A stretch of 39,763 nt of DNA from assembly GCF_000709085.1 (NCBI RefSeq), contig NZ_JFBD01000011.1:1-39763 (forward strand). Direction: 5' to 3'. Numbering within the stretch: the first letter of the stretch is position 1; each line of letters starts with the position of its first letter. This document shows, piece after piece, positions 26,785-35,879 of this stretch. The notes beneath the pieces were generated by a model, which made no database searches, was not told where the DNA came from, and was given only the letters and a program-made list of their open reading frames with translations. The stretch comes from Virgibacillus alimentarius. GTDB taxonomy: Bacteria > Bacillota > Bacilli > Bacillales > Amphibacillaceae. The position numbers and the translations under genes were made by a program.

Positions 26785-27831
26785 ATGTCAGGAAAAAAAG
26801 CATATAATGTAGCGATTGTAGGAGCAACAGGTGCTGTAGGTGGAAAAATCTTAACCATTTTACAGGATAGGCAATTTCCCATTGAATCTTTAAAACTCTT
26901 ATCCTCTAAAAGATCAGCTGGGAAAAAGATCTTGTTTAACAATGAGGAGGTCACTGTGGAGGAAGCTACTCCAGATAGCTTCACTGGAGTAGATATTGCC
27001 TTCTTCTCAGCCGGGGGTTCTATTTCAAAAAAATTAGCAAAAAAAGCAGTAGACGCTGGAGCAGTAGTTGTTGATAACACAAGTGCGTATCGAATGGATG
27101 AAGGAGTACCGCTTGTTGTACCAGAGGTAAATGAAGGTGATTTAAAAAATCATAAAGGATTAATATCCAATCCAAATTGTTCAACAATTCAAATGGTGGC
27201 AGCATTAAAACCTATTCAATCAGCATATGGTTTAAATCGTGTTATCGTTTCAACATATCAAGCTGTGTCAGGTGCAGGTAATGCAGCATGTAATGAATTG
27301 GAAGAGCAATCAAAGCAGTATTTGAATAATGAAGAAATGAAGGCAGAATTGTTGCCAGTTGGGGGAGATAAAAATCATTACCCAATTGCATTTAATGCTC
27401 TTCCACAGATCGATGTATTCGGTGAAAATGGTTATACTTTTGAAGAAATGAAAATGATTAATGAAACAAAGAAAATCATGCATGCACAAGAATTACCTGT
27501 AGCAGCTACTTGCGTACGACTGCCATTCTTTACCTCACATGCAGAAAGTGTTTATATAGAAGTTAATCAAGATGGGTTAACAGTTAATGATATATGGAAA
27601 GTTCTAGATGGAGCCGAAGGGGTTATTTTAGAAGATAATCCTAGCACACAAACATATCCAACTCCGTTAAGTGCTGCAAACAAGGATGAAGTTTTTGTAG
27701 GAAGAGTTCGAAAAGACTTGGATAATAAGAAAGGTTTCCATCTTTGGGTAGTTTCAGATAACCTAGTAAAAGGTGCTGCTTTAAATACAGTACAGATCGC
27801 AGAAAGCTTAATTAAAAATAATTGGTTATAA
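26785..27831 (+). CDS. asd: Aspartate-semialdehyde dehydrogenase
   Basis: Asd reduces aspartyl phosphate to aspartate semialdehyde, feeding lysine, DAP, DPA, threonine and methionine synthesis. The 348-residue product has the NADP motif GATGAVGG at 13-20, the catalytic Cys132 in NPNCSTIQ, and an active-site segment HYPIAFNALPQIDVF. AAAGGAG lies 8 nt before the ATG at 26785; a GTG at 26767 upstream of that site is rejected. In this order it supplies the substrate of DapA. Confidence 0.97.
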   Translation: MSGKKAYNVAIVGATGAVGGKILTILQDRQFPIESLKLLSSKRSAGKKILFNNEEVTVEEATPDSFTGVDIAFFSAGGSISKKLAKKAVDAGAVVVDNTSAYRMDEGVPLVVPEVNEGDLKNHKGLISNPNCSTIQMVAALKPIQSAYGLNRVIVSTYQAVSGAGNAACNELEEQSKQYLNNEEMKAELLPVGGDKNHYPIAFNALPQIDVFGENGYTFEEMKMINETKKIMHAQELPVAATCVRLPFFTSHAESVYIEVNQDGLTVNDIWKVLDGAEGVILEDNPSTQTYPTPLSAANKDEVFVGRVRKDLDNKKGFHLWVVSDNLVKGAALNTVQIAESLIKNNWL

Positions 27832-27864
27832 TGAGATTCATAAAAGGGTAGAGGTGTTCACACA

Positions 27865-29094
27865 TTGCAGATTTTAATTCAAAAATTCGGGGGAACTTCT
27901 GTACAAACTGAAGAAAACAGAAATCATGTAATTAAACATATAAAAGATGCTTTAATGAAAGAGTATAAACTTGTTGTGGTTGTTTCAGCATTAGGTAGGA
28001 AACCTGATCCTTATGCAACAGACACATTATTGGATTTAGTCGATTTTCCAGCAAATCAAAATTCTAATCGGGAGATTGATTTGTTGATGTCTTGTGGTGA
28101 AACAATATCTTCTGTTGTCTTGTCCAACGAATTACAAAAACACCATATCTCTGCGACGGCTTTAACTGGTGCGCAAGCTGGATTTGTAACGAATGATGAT
28201 TTTACACAGGCCAAAATTAAAAAGGTCAATCCAGAAAGGATTCGAAAAGAATTTGAAGACCATGACGTTGTAGTTGTTGCGGGATTTCAGGGGCAAACAG
28301 AATCTGGTGAAATAACAACTATCGGACGTGGAGGCAGTGATACGACTGCCGCAGCCCTTGGTGCTGCACTGCAAGCAGAGCGTATTGAGATTTTTACGGA
28401 TGTCAACGGAATAATGACTGCAGATCCGCGGGTTGTGAAATCAGCAAGACCTTTAAATGTTGTTACGTATACTGAAATTTGTAATTTAGCGTATCAGGGA
28501 GCAAAAGTAGTTCATCCACGTGCTGTTGAAATCGCCATGCAAGCGAAAATCCCTATGCGGGTAAGATCGACCTATTCCTTTGATGAAGGAACTTTGGTTA
28601 CGGCCTCAAGAGTACAGGAAATGGGTGTGGATATACCAGATCGTCTAATAACAGGAATTGCGCATATTTCCTCCATCACACAACTTAGGGTCCAGACAAA
28701 AAAAGGTGTTTATCGGCTTCAATCGGATGTCTTTAAGGCAATGGCTGAAGCTGGGATTTCGGTGGACTTTATCAATATATCGCCTTCTGGCGTTATTTAT
28801 ACGGTACCAAAAGAATTTACAGAAAAAGCGGTTCATATATTAGATACATTAGGTTTTCAAGCCGAGGTTACAGAAAATTGCGCAAAAGTATCTGCAGTTG
28901 GTGCTGGCATGACGGGAGTGCCAGGTGTGGCTTCAAGAATTGTTCAAGCTTTGACAGAGGCTAATGTACAAATTTTACAGTCTGCAGATAGTCATACAAC
29001 AATTTGGGTTCTTGTCCATGAAAAAGATTTAAAAAAAGCGGTGAATGCTTTGCATGAAGTGTTTGAACTAAGCAACAGTAAATCTCTCGTATAA
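27865..29094 (+). CDS. dapG: Aspartokinase I (DapG type)
   Basis: DapG phosphorylates aspartate, the first step of the aspartate family. The 409-residue product has KFGGTS at 7-12, the GRGGSDTTAAALGAAL segment and EIFTDVNGIMTADPR, and two C-terminal ACT domains (from about 265) for feedback control. B. subtilis DapG is the meso-diaminopimelate-sensitive isozyme. The start is a TTG with AGAGGTG upstream. The single-polypeptide length argues against an alpha-only LysC subunit, but the exact inhibitor is inferred from synteny with dpaAB and dapA. Confidence 0.94.
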   Translation: MQILIQKFGGTSVQTEENRNHVIKHIKDALMKEYKLVVVVSALGRKPDPYATDTLLDLVDFPANQNSNREIDLLMSCGETISSVVLSNELQKHHISATALTGAQAGFVTNDDFTQAKIKKVNPERIRKEFEDHDVVVVAGFQGQTESGEITTIGRGGSDTTAAALGAALQAERIEIFTDVNGIMTADPRVVKSARPLNVVTYTEICNLAYQGAKVVHPRAVEIAMQAKIPMRVRSTYSFDEGTLVTASRVQEMGVDIPDRLITGIAHISSITQLRVQTKKGVYRLQSDVFKAMAEAGISVDFINISPSGVIYTVPKEFTEKAVHILDTLGFQAEVTENCAKVSAVGAGMTGVPGVASRIVQALTEANVQILQSADSHTTIWVLVHEKDLKKAVNALHEVFELSNSKSLV

Positions 29095-29121
29095 GATATT
29101 ACGGGAGAAAGGAGCGATTTG

Positions 29122-29988
29122 ATGGATTTTGGTAATGTATTAACGGCAATGGTAACGCCATTTGACCTTGAGGGAAATATCGACCTCGAGAGAACAAGTA
29201 TTTTAATTGACCATCTTCTTAAAAGTGGGACTGAAGGTTTAGTAATTGCTGGAACAACTGGTGAATCAGCTACTTTGTCACAAGATGAAAAGATTAAGCT
29301 GTTCAAACATGTAGTTAATATTGTAAACAAACGAGTCCCCGTACTTGCTGGTACTGGAACGAATAATACTGCTGCCTCCATTGATCTTACAAAAGAAGCA
29401 GAGGCATGTGGTGTTGACGGTATCATGCTTGTATGTCCTTATTATAATAAACCTAGTCAACGTGGGCTTTATGAACATTTTACTGCAATAGCACAAGCGA
29501 CAAGTTTACCAATTATGTTGTATAACATTCCAGGGCGATCTGTTGTTAATTTAAGTGGAGAAACAATTATTCAATTAAGTTCAATTGAAAATATTGTTTC
29601 CGTAAAAGAAGCAAGTGGTGACCTTGATCAAGTTTCTGACATCATTGAAAATACAGATGATCATTTTTCTGTATATGCTGGTGATGATGGGATGACATTA
29701 CCAATGCTCGCGCTTGGAGCAGATGGTGTAGTTTCTGTCGCTTCTCATATTATTGGAAATGAAATGAATCAAATGGTCCATTCATTTCGAAGGGGAGATG
29801 TAAATGCTGCAGCCTCTTCGCACCGAAAATTACTTCCTGTTATGAAAGGGTTATTCACGGCACCATCCCCCACTCCTGTGAAAGCAGCTTTGGAAATGAA
29901 AGGTATTCAGGTAGGAGGAGTTCGATTACCATTGGTACCGTTGACAAATCAAGAAAAAAGTGGCTTGAAAGCATTAATAAATGACTAA
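29122..29988 (+). CDS. dapA: 4-hydroxy-tetrahydrodipicolinate synthase
   Basis: DapA condenses aspartate semialdehyde with pyruvate; the product goes to lysine and DAP or, via DpaAB, to dipicolinate. The 288-residue TIM barrel has the Schiff-base Lys162 in VKEASGD, Tyr134 in LYNIPGR, and Thr45-Thr46 in GTTGES. I start at ATG 29122, 7 nt behind AAAGGAG, rather than at the TTG one codon earlier. A terminator overlapping its end closes the dpaA-dapA block. Confidence 0.97.
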   Translation: MDFGNVLTAMVTPFDLEGNIDLERTSILIDHLLKSGTEGLVIAGTTGESATLSQDEKIKLFKHVVNIVNKRVPVLAGTGTNNTAASIDLTKEAEACGVDGIMLVCPYYNKPSQRGLYEHFTAIAQATSLPIMLYNIPGRSVVNLSGETIIQLSSIENIVSVKEASGDLDQVSDIIENTDDHFSVYAGDDGMTLPMLALGADGVVSVASHIIGNEMNQMVHSFRRGDVNAAASSHRKLLPVMKGLFTAPSPTPVKAALEMKGIQVGGVRLPLVPLTNQEKSGLKALIND

Positions 29989-30020
29989 AAATATCGGCGA
30001 TTTATGCCGATATTTTTATT
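29988..30020 (+). terminator. Intrinsic terminator after dapA
   Basis: AAAATATCGGC (29988-29998) pairs with GCCGATATTTT (30006-30016), followed by more T. It stands in the gap where rnjB is found in B. subtilis. Confidence 0.92.
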
Positions 30021-30101
30021 TTGCTCTAATTGTTGTATGTAATACTTCCAATTGTTCATACTATTTATAGGCTATAAATATACAAGAGGGAGTGTTTTTG
30101 T

Positions 30102-30833
30102 ATGGATAAAGATTCAGAAAGAAAAGGGCAAACAGAAGAGGATAAGTCCAATTCTTCCTCATTGGTTCAAAAAATACAACAGTTAGGACAATCGAATGTA
30201 CCACAAGCCCCAGATTCAAATGTTCATGTTTTGTCAATTATAGGACAAGTAGAAGGACATATACAATTACCGCCACAAAATAAGACAACAAAATATGAAC
30301 ACTTACTTCCCCAACTCATTGCAATCGAACAAAATCCTAAAATTGAAGGGCTTGTAATTTTGCTTAATACAGTGGGGGGAGACGTGGAAGCGGGCCTTGC
30401 GCTATCCGAAATGATTGCTTCCATTTCAATACCAACAGTATCCATCGTGCTCGGTGGGGGTCATTCTATCGGTGTTCCAATTGCAGTAGCAACAGATTAT
30501 TCCTATATTGTCCCTACCGCTACAATGACTATTCATCCGGTAAGGTTAACTGGAATGGTTATTGGGGTTCCTCAAACCTTTGAATACTTGGACAAAATGC
30601 AAGAAAGAGTTATCAATTTTGTTACAAATCACTCAAATATAAAAGAAGAGAAGTTTAAAGAACTTATGTTTGCGAAGGGAAATTTAACGAGAGATATTGG
30701 TACGAATGTAGTGGGGTCTGATGCGGTTGAGTACGGTCTTATTGATGATGTAGGCGGTGTTAAGGAAGCGATGAAAAAAGTAAACGAATTAATTGAAAAT
30801 GATAATGACAACAACAAGACGGTGATACAATGA
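30102..30833 (+). CDS. tepA: TepA, ClpP-class serine protease-like protein
   Basis: A 243-residue member of the ClpP/crotonase fold (YmfB/TepA, translocation-enhancing protein). After a polar N-terminal extension it has [33 protein letters not shown] with the nucleophile-position Ser, and IHPVRL with the His, so a Ser-His protease core is plausible. In B. subtilis TepA was linked to protein export and, with spore proteins, to degradation of small acid-soluble proteins; the precise role here is inferred. It overlaps ylzJ by 4 nt. Confidence 0.92.
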   Translation: MDKDSERKGQTEEDKSNSSSLVQKIQQLGQSNVPQAPDSNVHVLSIIGQVEGHIQLPPQNKTTKYEHLLPQLIAIEQNPKIEGLVILLNTVGGDVEAGLALSEMIASISIPTVSIVLGGGHSIGVPIAVATDYSYIVPTATMTIHPVRLTGMVIGVPQTFEYLDKMQERVINFVTNHSNIKEEKFKELMFAKGNLTRDIGTNVVGSDAVEYGLIDDVGGVKEAMKKVNELIENDNDNNKTVIQ

Positions 30834-31036
30834 TTTTATACACGCCATTATCACAGACAGATATTTTTCCGGATTCTAATGATTCTTTCAACAATCGCCA
30901 ATGGGTTTCTTATCACGGTATGGAATTATATGTAGAGAAAAGAAAAGATGGATCTTATCAATTATTGCAGCTTCTTTCCACTGATCCCCAAGATTTTTTA
31001 AATTCCAATTTTACTCCGGGAACTATTTTATCCTAA
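30830..31036 (+). CDS. ylzJ: YlzJ-like small protein
   Basis: A 68-residue protein beginning MILYTPLS and containing [31 protein letters not shown], typical of the YlzJ-like family. It overlaps the end of tepA by ATGA and sits before spoIIIE exactly as in Bacillus. No function is known to me. Confidence 0.9.
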   Translation: MILYTPLSQTDIFPDSNDSFNNRQWVSYHGMELYVEKRKDGSYQLLQLLSTDPQDFLNSNFTPGTILS

Positions 31037-31059
31037 GGTGCAAACATCTTTATGGAATA

Positions 31060-31068
31060 TGATATAAT
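31060..31068 (+). promoter_or_regulatory. Candidate extended -10 promoter for spoIIIE
   Basis: TGATATAAT provides a TG-N-TATAAT extended -10 element; no convincing -35 box lies 17 nt upstream, which extended -10 promoters tolerate. A start near 31075 gives an approximately 80-nt leader with the hairpin at 31092-31120. Confidence 0.5.
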
Positions 31069-31091
31069 GGATATAATTTATAATTAAGTAA

Positions 31092-31120
31092 ACCCTTGCC
31101 AATTTTTATAGGGCAGGGGT
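31092..31120 (+). terminator. Terminator-like hairpin in the spoIIIE leader
   Basis: ACCCTTGCC (31092-31100) pairs with GGCAGGGGT (31112-31120), one G-U pair. A short broken T-tract follows. It belongs to the same CCCTTGCC-type hairpin family as those at 7571 and 12161, in opposite orientation for the flanking TAATTAA tail. It may close ylzJ or attenuate spoIIIE. Confidence 0.55.
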
Positions 31121-31153
31121 TTCATGTTCATGCCGGAAACTGAGGTGATAGCT

Positions 31154-33448
31154 GTGGCAAAGAAAAAACGAAAAAAAAGAAAAAAGCACTTAAAAAAACA
31201 ACTGAAAACTGAGTTATTAGGCCTTCTATTTATTTTCCTAGCTGTTTTTGGCAGTGGTGCAAGTGCTATAAGTGATGGTGCGATTCCTGGAGGATTAGAA
31301 TATCTTTTTCATTTCTTTTTAGGTATATGGTATTTTATTGCATCTGTTTTTTTATTAGTTACTGGAATTTTTTTATTAGTAAAGCGCCGTTATCCTGATT
31401 TTTTTAATAGAAAATTAGTCGGTTTCTATATTAGCTTTCTGGGCATCTTGCTTTTAACGCACATTCAAACATTTGAGAGATTGCTAATGGAGGCAGACAA
31501 TCCTTCTATTATCAAAGCAACATGGGATAATCTATTAGTTTATGTAAATGGACATGGTACGTCAGCACAGACGGGTGGGGGGATGCTAGGAGGAGTTTTG
31601 TTTGCTTTTTGTTATTATCTTTTTTCCTCGATAGGTGCGAAAATAGTTGCTGTTTTTTCTGTAATTATAGGATTCATCTTTATGACTGAATTTTCTTTAG
31701 GAGAGTTTTTCGCGAAGATTGGAAAAAGTATTGCCTTGATGGGAAAAAAATTCAAGTCGCGTTTAATTGAATTTCGCGATAATAGACAAGCTGCTCCTGG
31801 AGAAGAATTAGATAAACTGCTTGAAGATGATCAGGATTTACAAAATAACAGTGATGAATCTGCAATACCTGTTATTCAGGATTTCACCGATGTTGCCAGC
31901 TCCTTTGATCCACCTTCTAGTAAATCTGAAAATATAGTTTCAGAAGATAAAAATGCGGAAGATTCTTCGGATGAGGAGAGTATCCCACTTCCAATGACTG
32001 AAACGGAAAACTATGAATATATTCTTCCACCACTTGATTTGCTGACTGAGCCCGCAAACAATTCGCAGCAGCATGAAAAATCTCACATTCAATCTACTGT
32101 TCGAAAGCTGGAGCGTACATTTCATAGTTTTGGGGTAAAAGCAAAAATTACAAAAGTGCATGTTGGACCGGCCGTGACAAAATATGAAGTCTATCCTGAC
32201 GCAGGTGTAAAGGTTAGTAGAATTGTCAGTTTGCACGACGATTTAGCGCTTGCTTTGGCTGCAAAGGATATTCGAATAGAAGCACCAATACCTGGTAAAT
32301 CAGCAGTTGGGATTGAGGTGCCAAATCAAGAAGTTGCAATGGTTTCTTTGCGAGAGGTTCTTGAAGTTACGACAAAACAACCGTCAAAGTCAAAATTGCT
32401 ATTTGCATTAGGGAGAGACATATCAGGAGAGGCTATTGTAGGAGAATTAAATAAAATGCCTCATATGTTAATCGCAGGTGCTACAGGCAGCGGAAAAAGT
32501 GTTTGTGTGAATGGTATTATTACTACCATACTTATGCGCACAAAACCACATGAAGTAAAATTGATGATGATTGATCCTAAAAAGGTGGAGTTAAACGTTT
32601 ATAATGGTATACCTCACTTATTAGCCCCCGTTGTGACAGATCCAAAAAAGGCATCAAGAGCATTGAAAAAAGTAGTATCTGAGATGGAGCGACGATATGA
32701 ATTATTTTCAGAGACCGGAACTAGGAACATTGAGGGCTATAATGAATATATCAGAAAGCAAAATCAGGTTACGGATGATGAGCAGCCTCATTTGCCATAT
32801 ATAGTAGTTTTAGTAGATGAACTAGCTGATTTAATGATGGTAGCTTCAAGTGATGTAGAAGATTCTATTACACGTCTTGCACAAATGGCGAGGGCTGCAG
32901 GAATACATTTAATTATTGCTACACAGCGTCCATCTGTAGACGTTATAACGGGTGTGATTAAAGCTAATATTCCATCCCGTATAGCTTTTAGTGTTTCTTC
33001 AGCTACAGATTCAAGGACTATTTTGGATTCCGGCGGCGCAGAAAAGCTCTTAGGTCGTGGAGATATGCTGTTTATGCCAGTAGGAGAATCCAAACCAACA
33101 CGTGTACAAGGTGCATTTTTATCAGATGAAGAGGTAGAGCGCATTGTAGATCATTGTATTGATCAACAAAAAGCTTCCTATCAAGAAGAAATGATACCTG
33201 AAGAAATAGATGAGGTTACTGCTGAAGTGGATGATGAATTGTACGAGGATGCTGTCAGGCTTATAACTGAAATGCAAAGTGCGAGTGTCTCCATGTTACA
33301 GAGAAGGTTCAGAATTGGTTATACAAGAGCGGCCCGTTTAATTGATGCGATGGAAGATAGAGGAATAGTAGGACCTTATGAAGGAAGTAAGCCAAGAACG
33401 GTATTAGTTTCACAGTCTTCAGATGAAAATCAACTTCACGTCAAATGA
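31154..33448 (+). CDS. spoIIIE: DNA translocase SpoIIIE (FtsK family)
   Basis: SpoIIIE pumps the forespore chromosome across the septum. The 764-residue product has a basic N-terminus, four membrane segments within about residues 20-190, an acidic linker, and the FtsK motor with Walker A GATGSGKS at 442-449, Walker [14 protein letters not shown], and [12 protein letters not shown]. The C-terminal gamma winged helix (about 695-755) recognises SRS-type polarity sequences. I start at GTG 31154 (MAKKKRKKR, as in B. subtilis), behind TGAGGTGA; the frame to 31124 runs into the leader hairpin. Vegetative homologue SftA is another family member, but length and synteny favour SpoIIIE. Confidence 0.96.
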   Translation: MAKKKRKKRKKHLKKQLKTELLGLLFIFLAVFGSGASAISDGAIPGGLEYLFHFFLGIWYFIASVFLLVTGIFLLVKRRYPDFFNRKLVGFYISFLGILLLTHIQTFERLLMEADNPSIIKATWDNLLVYVNGHGTSAQTGGGMLGGVLFAFCYYLFSSIGAKIVAVFSVIIGFIFMTEFSLGEFFAKIGKSIALMGKKFKSRLIEFRDNRQAAPGEELDKLLEDDQDLQNNSDESAIPVIQDFTDVASSFDPPSSKSENIVSEDKNAEDSSDEESIPLPMTETENYEYILPPLDLLTEPANNSQQHEKSHIQSTVRKLERTFHSFGVKAKITKVHVGPAVTKYEVYPDAGVKVSRIVSLHDDLALALAAKDIRIEAPIPGKSAVGIEVPNQEVAMVSLREVLEVTTKQPSKSKLLFALGRDISGEAIVGELNKMPHMLIAGATGSGKSVCVNGIITTILMRTKPHEVKLMMIDPKKVELNVYNGIPHLLAPVVTDPKKASRALKKVVSEMERRYELFSETGTRNIEGYNEYIRKQNQVTDDEQPHLPYIVVLVDELADLMMVASSDVEDSITRLAQMARAAGIHLIIATQRPSVDVITGVIKANIPSRIAFSVSSATDSRTILDSGGAEKLLGRGDMLFMPVGESKPTRVQGAFLSDEEVERIVDHCIDQQKASYQEEMIPEEIDEVTAEVDDELYEDAVRLITEMQSASVSMLQRRFRIGYTRAARLIDAMEDRGIVGPYEGSKPRTVLVSQSSDENQLHVK

Positions 33449-33480
33449 TAGAAGCTTCTTTTATCTGAAGTAGATAAGTA

Positions 33481-33518
33481 AAAGGACAGTTTATTTCTTC
33501 ATCTACCTGTCCTTTTTT
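33481..33518 (+). terminator. Intrinsic terminator after spoIIIE
   Basis: AAAGGACAG (33481-33489) pairs with CTGTCCTTT (33507-33515), followed by T residues. The remaining 150 nt to the GntR gene contain a TATAAT at 33614-33619 with no good -35 partner. Confidence 0.88.
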
Positions 33519-33672
33519 AGTTGTGGTCTACTTATTCCAAATACTTTTTCATAAATTTTAAAAATAGGTAAAATCAGCTTTATTTAAATAAGTAAACATG
33601 TTATATTTAACGGTATAATAGTCTTGGGTCAAAAGTCTTGATTTTGTAAGAGGTTGAAGGAAGGGATTCTTT

Positions 33673-34407
33673 ATAGCGATTAAAAATAATTCACGCCATT
33701 TATATTTGCAAGTTATCGATCAAATTAAACGGGATATTGAGAATGGTACCTATAAAGAGAGGGAAAAGCTGCCCTCTGAATTTCAACTATCGAAATTACT
33801 AGGGGTTTCTCGGGCTACATTACGAGAAGCGCTAAGAATACTAGAAGAAGATAATATTATTATTAGACGGCATGGGGTTGGGACTTTTGTTAATCCGAAA
33901 CCAATTTTTTCATCAGGTATCGAAGAACTAAACAGTATTACGTATATGATTGAACAATCTGGAAAAGTGGCCGGAACGCGGTATTTAAGTTCAGCGTATC
34001 AAGAACCAACTGAAGAGGACCGAAAAAAATTTTCCTCAACAAAACTGGATCGTATCGCAAAAATTGAACGTGTACGTACTGCGGATAATCAGCCTGTTGT
34101 GTTTTGTATTGACAAGGTACCCAAAGGGTTAATTCCCATAGACACTGTCCATAAAGAAGATTCTTTATTCGGAGTGATGGAAGAATATGCAAACAAACAA
34201 ATTGCTTATGCTGTAACATATATTGAACCAATTGGCTATCATGATCGAATTTATGATTATCTTGATTGTGACCCTGAACAGCCACTTTTATTGCTAAAAC
34301 AAATGCATTACACCGCAGACGATGAAGCGGTCTTATATTCAGCTAACTATTTTCGGCCTGATATTTTTAGTTTTCATGTTTTAAGGAAACGTATGGAAAA
34401 ATTATAA
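33673..34407 (+). CDS. ymfC: GntR-family regulator YmfC (HutC/UTRA type), apparent ATA start
   Basis: A 244-residue regulator with an N-terminal GntR winged helix (about 8-75; [28 protein letters not shown] and [13 protein letters not shown]) and a C-terminal UTRA effector domain (about 90-240). The only conventional start, TTG at 33706, has no Shine-Dalgarno and would remove the first 11 residues of the family. Reading from ATA at 33673 gives [13 protein letters not shown] after Met, matching the B. subtilis N-terminus residue for residue in length, and AAGGAAGGGA at 33656-33665 lies 7 nt before it. I therefore annotate an ATA start. The ligand and targets are unknown. Confidence 0.88.
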   Translation: MAIKNNSRHLYLQVIDQIKRDIENGTYKEREKLPSEFQLSKLLGVSRATLREALRILEEDNIIIRRHGVGTFVNPKPIFSSGIEELNSITYMIEQSGKVAGTRYLSSAYQEPTEEDRKKFSSTKLDRIAKIERVRTADNQPVVFCIDKVPKGLIPIDTVHKEDSLFGVMEEYANKQIAYAVTYIEPIGYHDRIYDYLDCDPEQPLLLLKQMHYTADDEAVLYSANYFRPDIFSFHVLRKRMEKL

Positions 34408-34416
34408 TATTGCAAG

Positions 34417-34456
34417 AGCGGATTTGTTATTCATGATGATAACAAATCCGCTTTTT
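34417..34456 (+). terminator. Strong intrinsic terminator after ymfC
   Basis: AGCGGATTTGTTAT (34417-34430) pairs with ATAACAAATCCGCT (34439-34452) over 14 bp, followed by TTTT. The ABC transporter-like genes ymfD/ymfE that follow in B. subtilis are absent here. Confidence 0.93.
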
Positions 34457-34591
34457 AATGTTTATTAACATTGGATGATAGAAATTATATCCATACGTAG
34501 CTTATAATGATTAGTAGATGGAAAAAAAGTGCAGACTATAGCAGTAATGATAATTACCTTTCATATTGCGAAAAGAACTGGAGGATTTAGG

Positions 34592-35878
34592 ATGAATAAA
34601 ATTACTGAAGAGGTATCAGAACATCATGGAGTAAAATTACATTTAGTACCTAGTAAAAAATATAAAACAATGAATATTGTTGTTAAATTTAAAGCTCCTT
34701 TAACTCGCGAGACAATCACCAAGCGAGCTCTTCTCCCTTATATTTTAAGACAAGGGACAAAGAATTATCCAAGCAGAAAAGCGATACAGTCAAAATTGGA
34801 TGATTTATATGGCGCCGTCCTATCCATTGATGGAGCAAAAAAGGGAGATAACCATATTCTTAGTATGCGTATGGAATTGGCCAATCCGAAATTTATTCCA
34901 AATGAATCTTCTATTTTCGATGATGCGATCGAATTATTAACTGAAGTAATATTCCATCCAAACGTACAGGAAAATGCGTTTAATACCGATGTTTTTAAAC
35001 GTGAAACAGAAACCCTAAGACAGAAGATGAATGCTATTATCGATGATAAAATGAGTTATGCTAATATGCGGCTGATTGATGAAATGTGTAAAGGAGAAGC
35101 ATATCAATTACATGTACATGGTTACGAAGAGGACCTTAACTCCATAACGCCTGAAAATTTATACGATTACTATCAACAGTTAATGAGGGAGGATCACCTT
35201 GATATTTATGTATTAGGGGACTTTGATCAGGAAAAAATTAAAAAGCATATTACAACAACCATGCTGCAAAGAAAGCGAAGTGAGCCGGTCGTACAACAAT
35301 CAAGTTCACTTTCTGTAGACAAACAAGAAAAGCCTAATGTAGTTATAGAAAAGCAAGATATACAACAAGCAAAACTACATATTGGATATCGAACTCATTG
35401 CACCTATCAAGATGATGATTATTTCGCATTACATGTTTTTAATGGAATTTTTGGCGGTTTTCCTAGTTCTAAATTATTTATTAATGTTCGAGAGAAAAAC
35501 AGCTTAGCTTATTATGCTGCTTCCAGAATTGAAAGTCATAAAGGTTTATTGCTTGTCTTTAGTGGCATTGCCGCAGAAGATTATGAAAAAGCAAAAGAAA
35601 TTATTGAATTACAAATAACTGCAATGAAAAATGGAGAATTTACAGAAGAAGAACTACAGGAAACGAAAGAGTTAATTATCAACCAATTGCTTGAAACAAT
35701 GGATCATCCTCAAGGGATGATTGAACTTCTATATCAACAAGTATTAGGAAATAAAGAAATCACACCTGATCAGTTAATTAATAATATTAAGCAAGTAACT
35801 AAAGAACAGGTCATCAATATAGCTGAAAAAATCGAAGAAGATACAGTTTATTTATTAACAGGTAAGGGAGGAAAATAG
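34592..35878 (+). CDS. ymfF: M16-family peptidase-like protein YmfF (non-catalytic partner)
   Basis: A 428-residue M16 protein. The region that would hold the HxxEH zinc motif reads RALLPYILRQGT, so zinc ligands are absent, as is usual for YmfF; the protein most likely pairs with the catalytic YmfH. The fold is visible in KLDDLYGAVLSIDG and GGFPSSKLFINVREKNSLAYYA. I start at ATG 34592, 7 nt after GGAGG at 34580-34584. It ends one base before the ymfH start. The substrate is unknown. Confidence 0.93.
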   Translation: MNKITEEVSEHHGVKLHLVPSKKYKTMNIVVKFKAPLTRETITKRALLPYILRQGTKNYPSRKAIQSKLDDLYGAVLSIDGAKKGDNHILSMRMELANPKFIPNESSIFDDAIELLTEVIFHPNVQENAFNTDVFKRETETLRQKMNAIIDDKMSYANMRLIDEMCKGEAYQLHVHGYEEDLNSITPENLYDYYQQLMREDHLDIYVLGDFDQEKIKKHITTTMLQRKRSEPVVQQSSSLSVDKQEKPNVVIEKQDIQQAKLHIGYRTHCTYQDDDYFALHVFNGIFGGFPSSKLFINVREKNSLAYYAASRIESHKGLLLVFSGIAAEDYEKAKEIIELQITAMKNGEFTEEELQETKELIINQLLETMDHPQGMIELLYQQVLGNKEITPDQLINNIKQVTKEQVINIAEKIEEDTVYLLTGKGGK

Positions 35879-35879
35879 A

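Noticed and set aside
28645-28843. Overlapping small frames on both strands within dapG
   Set aside because: Both are shadows of the ACT-domain coding region, which is intact and in frame.
33471-33506. GTAGAT/ATCTAC pairing that competes with the spoIIIE terminator, like an antiterminator
   Set aside because: Only 6 bp, in AT-rich sequence after an operon end with no gene positioned to benefit; probably chance.
33614-33619. TATAAT upstream of the GntR gene as a promoter
   Set aside because: No acceptable -35 box or extended -10 accompanies it; it may be real but the sequence alone does not support it.
33706-33708. TTG as the start of the GntR regulator
   Set aside because: No Shine-Dalgarno precedes it, and it removes the conserved RHLYLQV beginning of the family.
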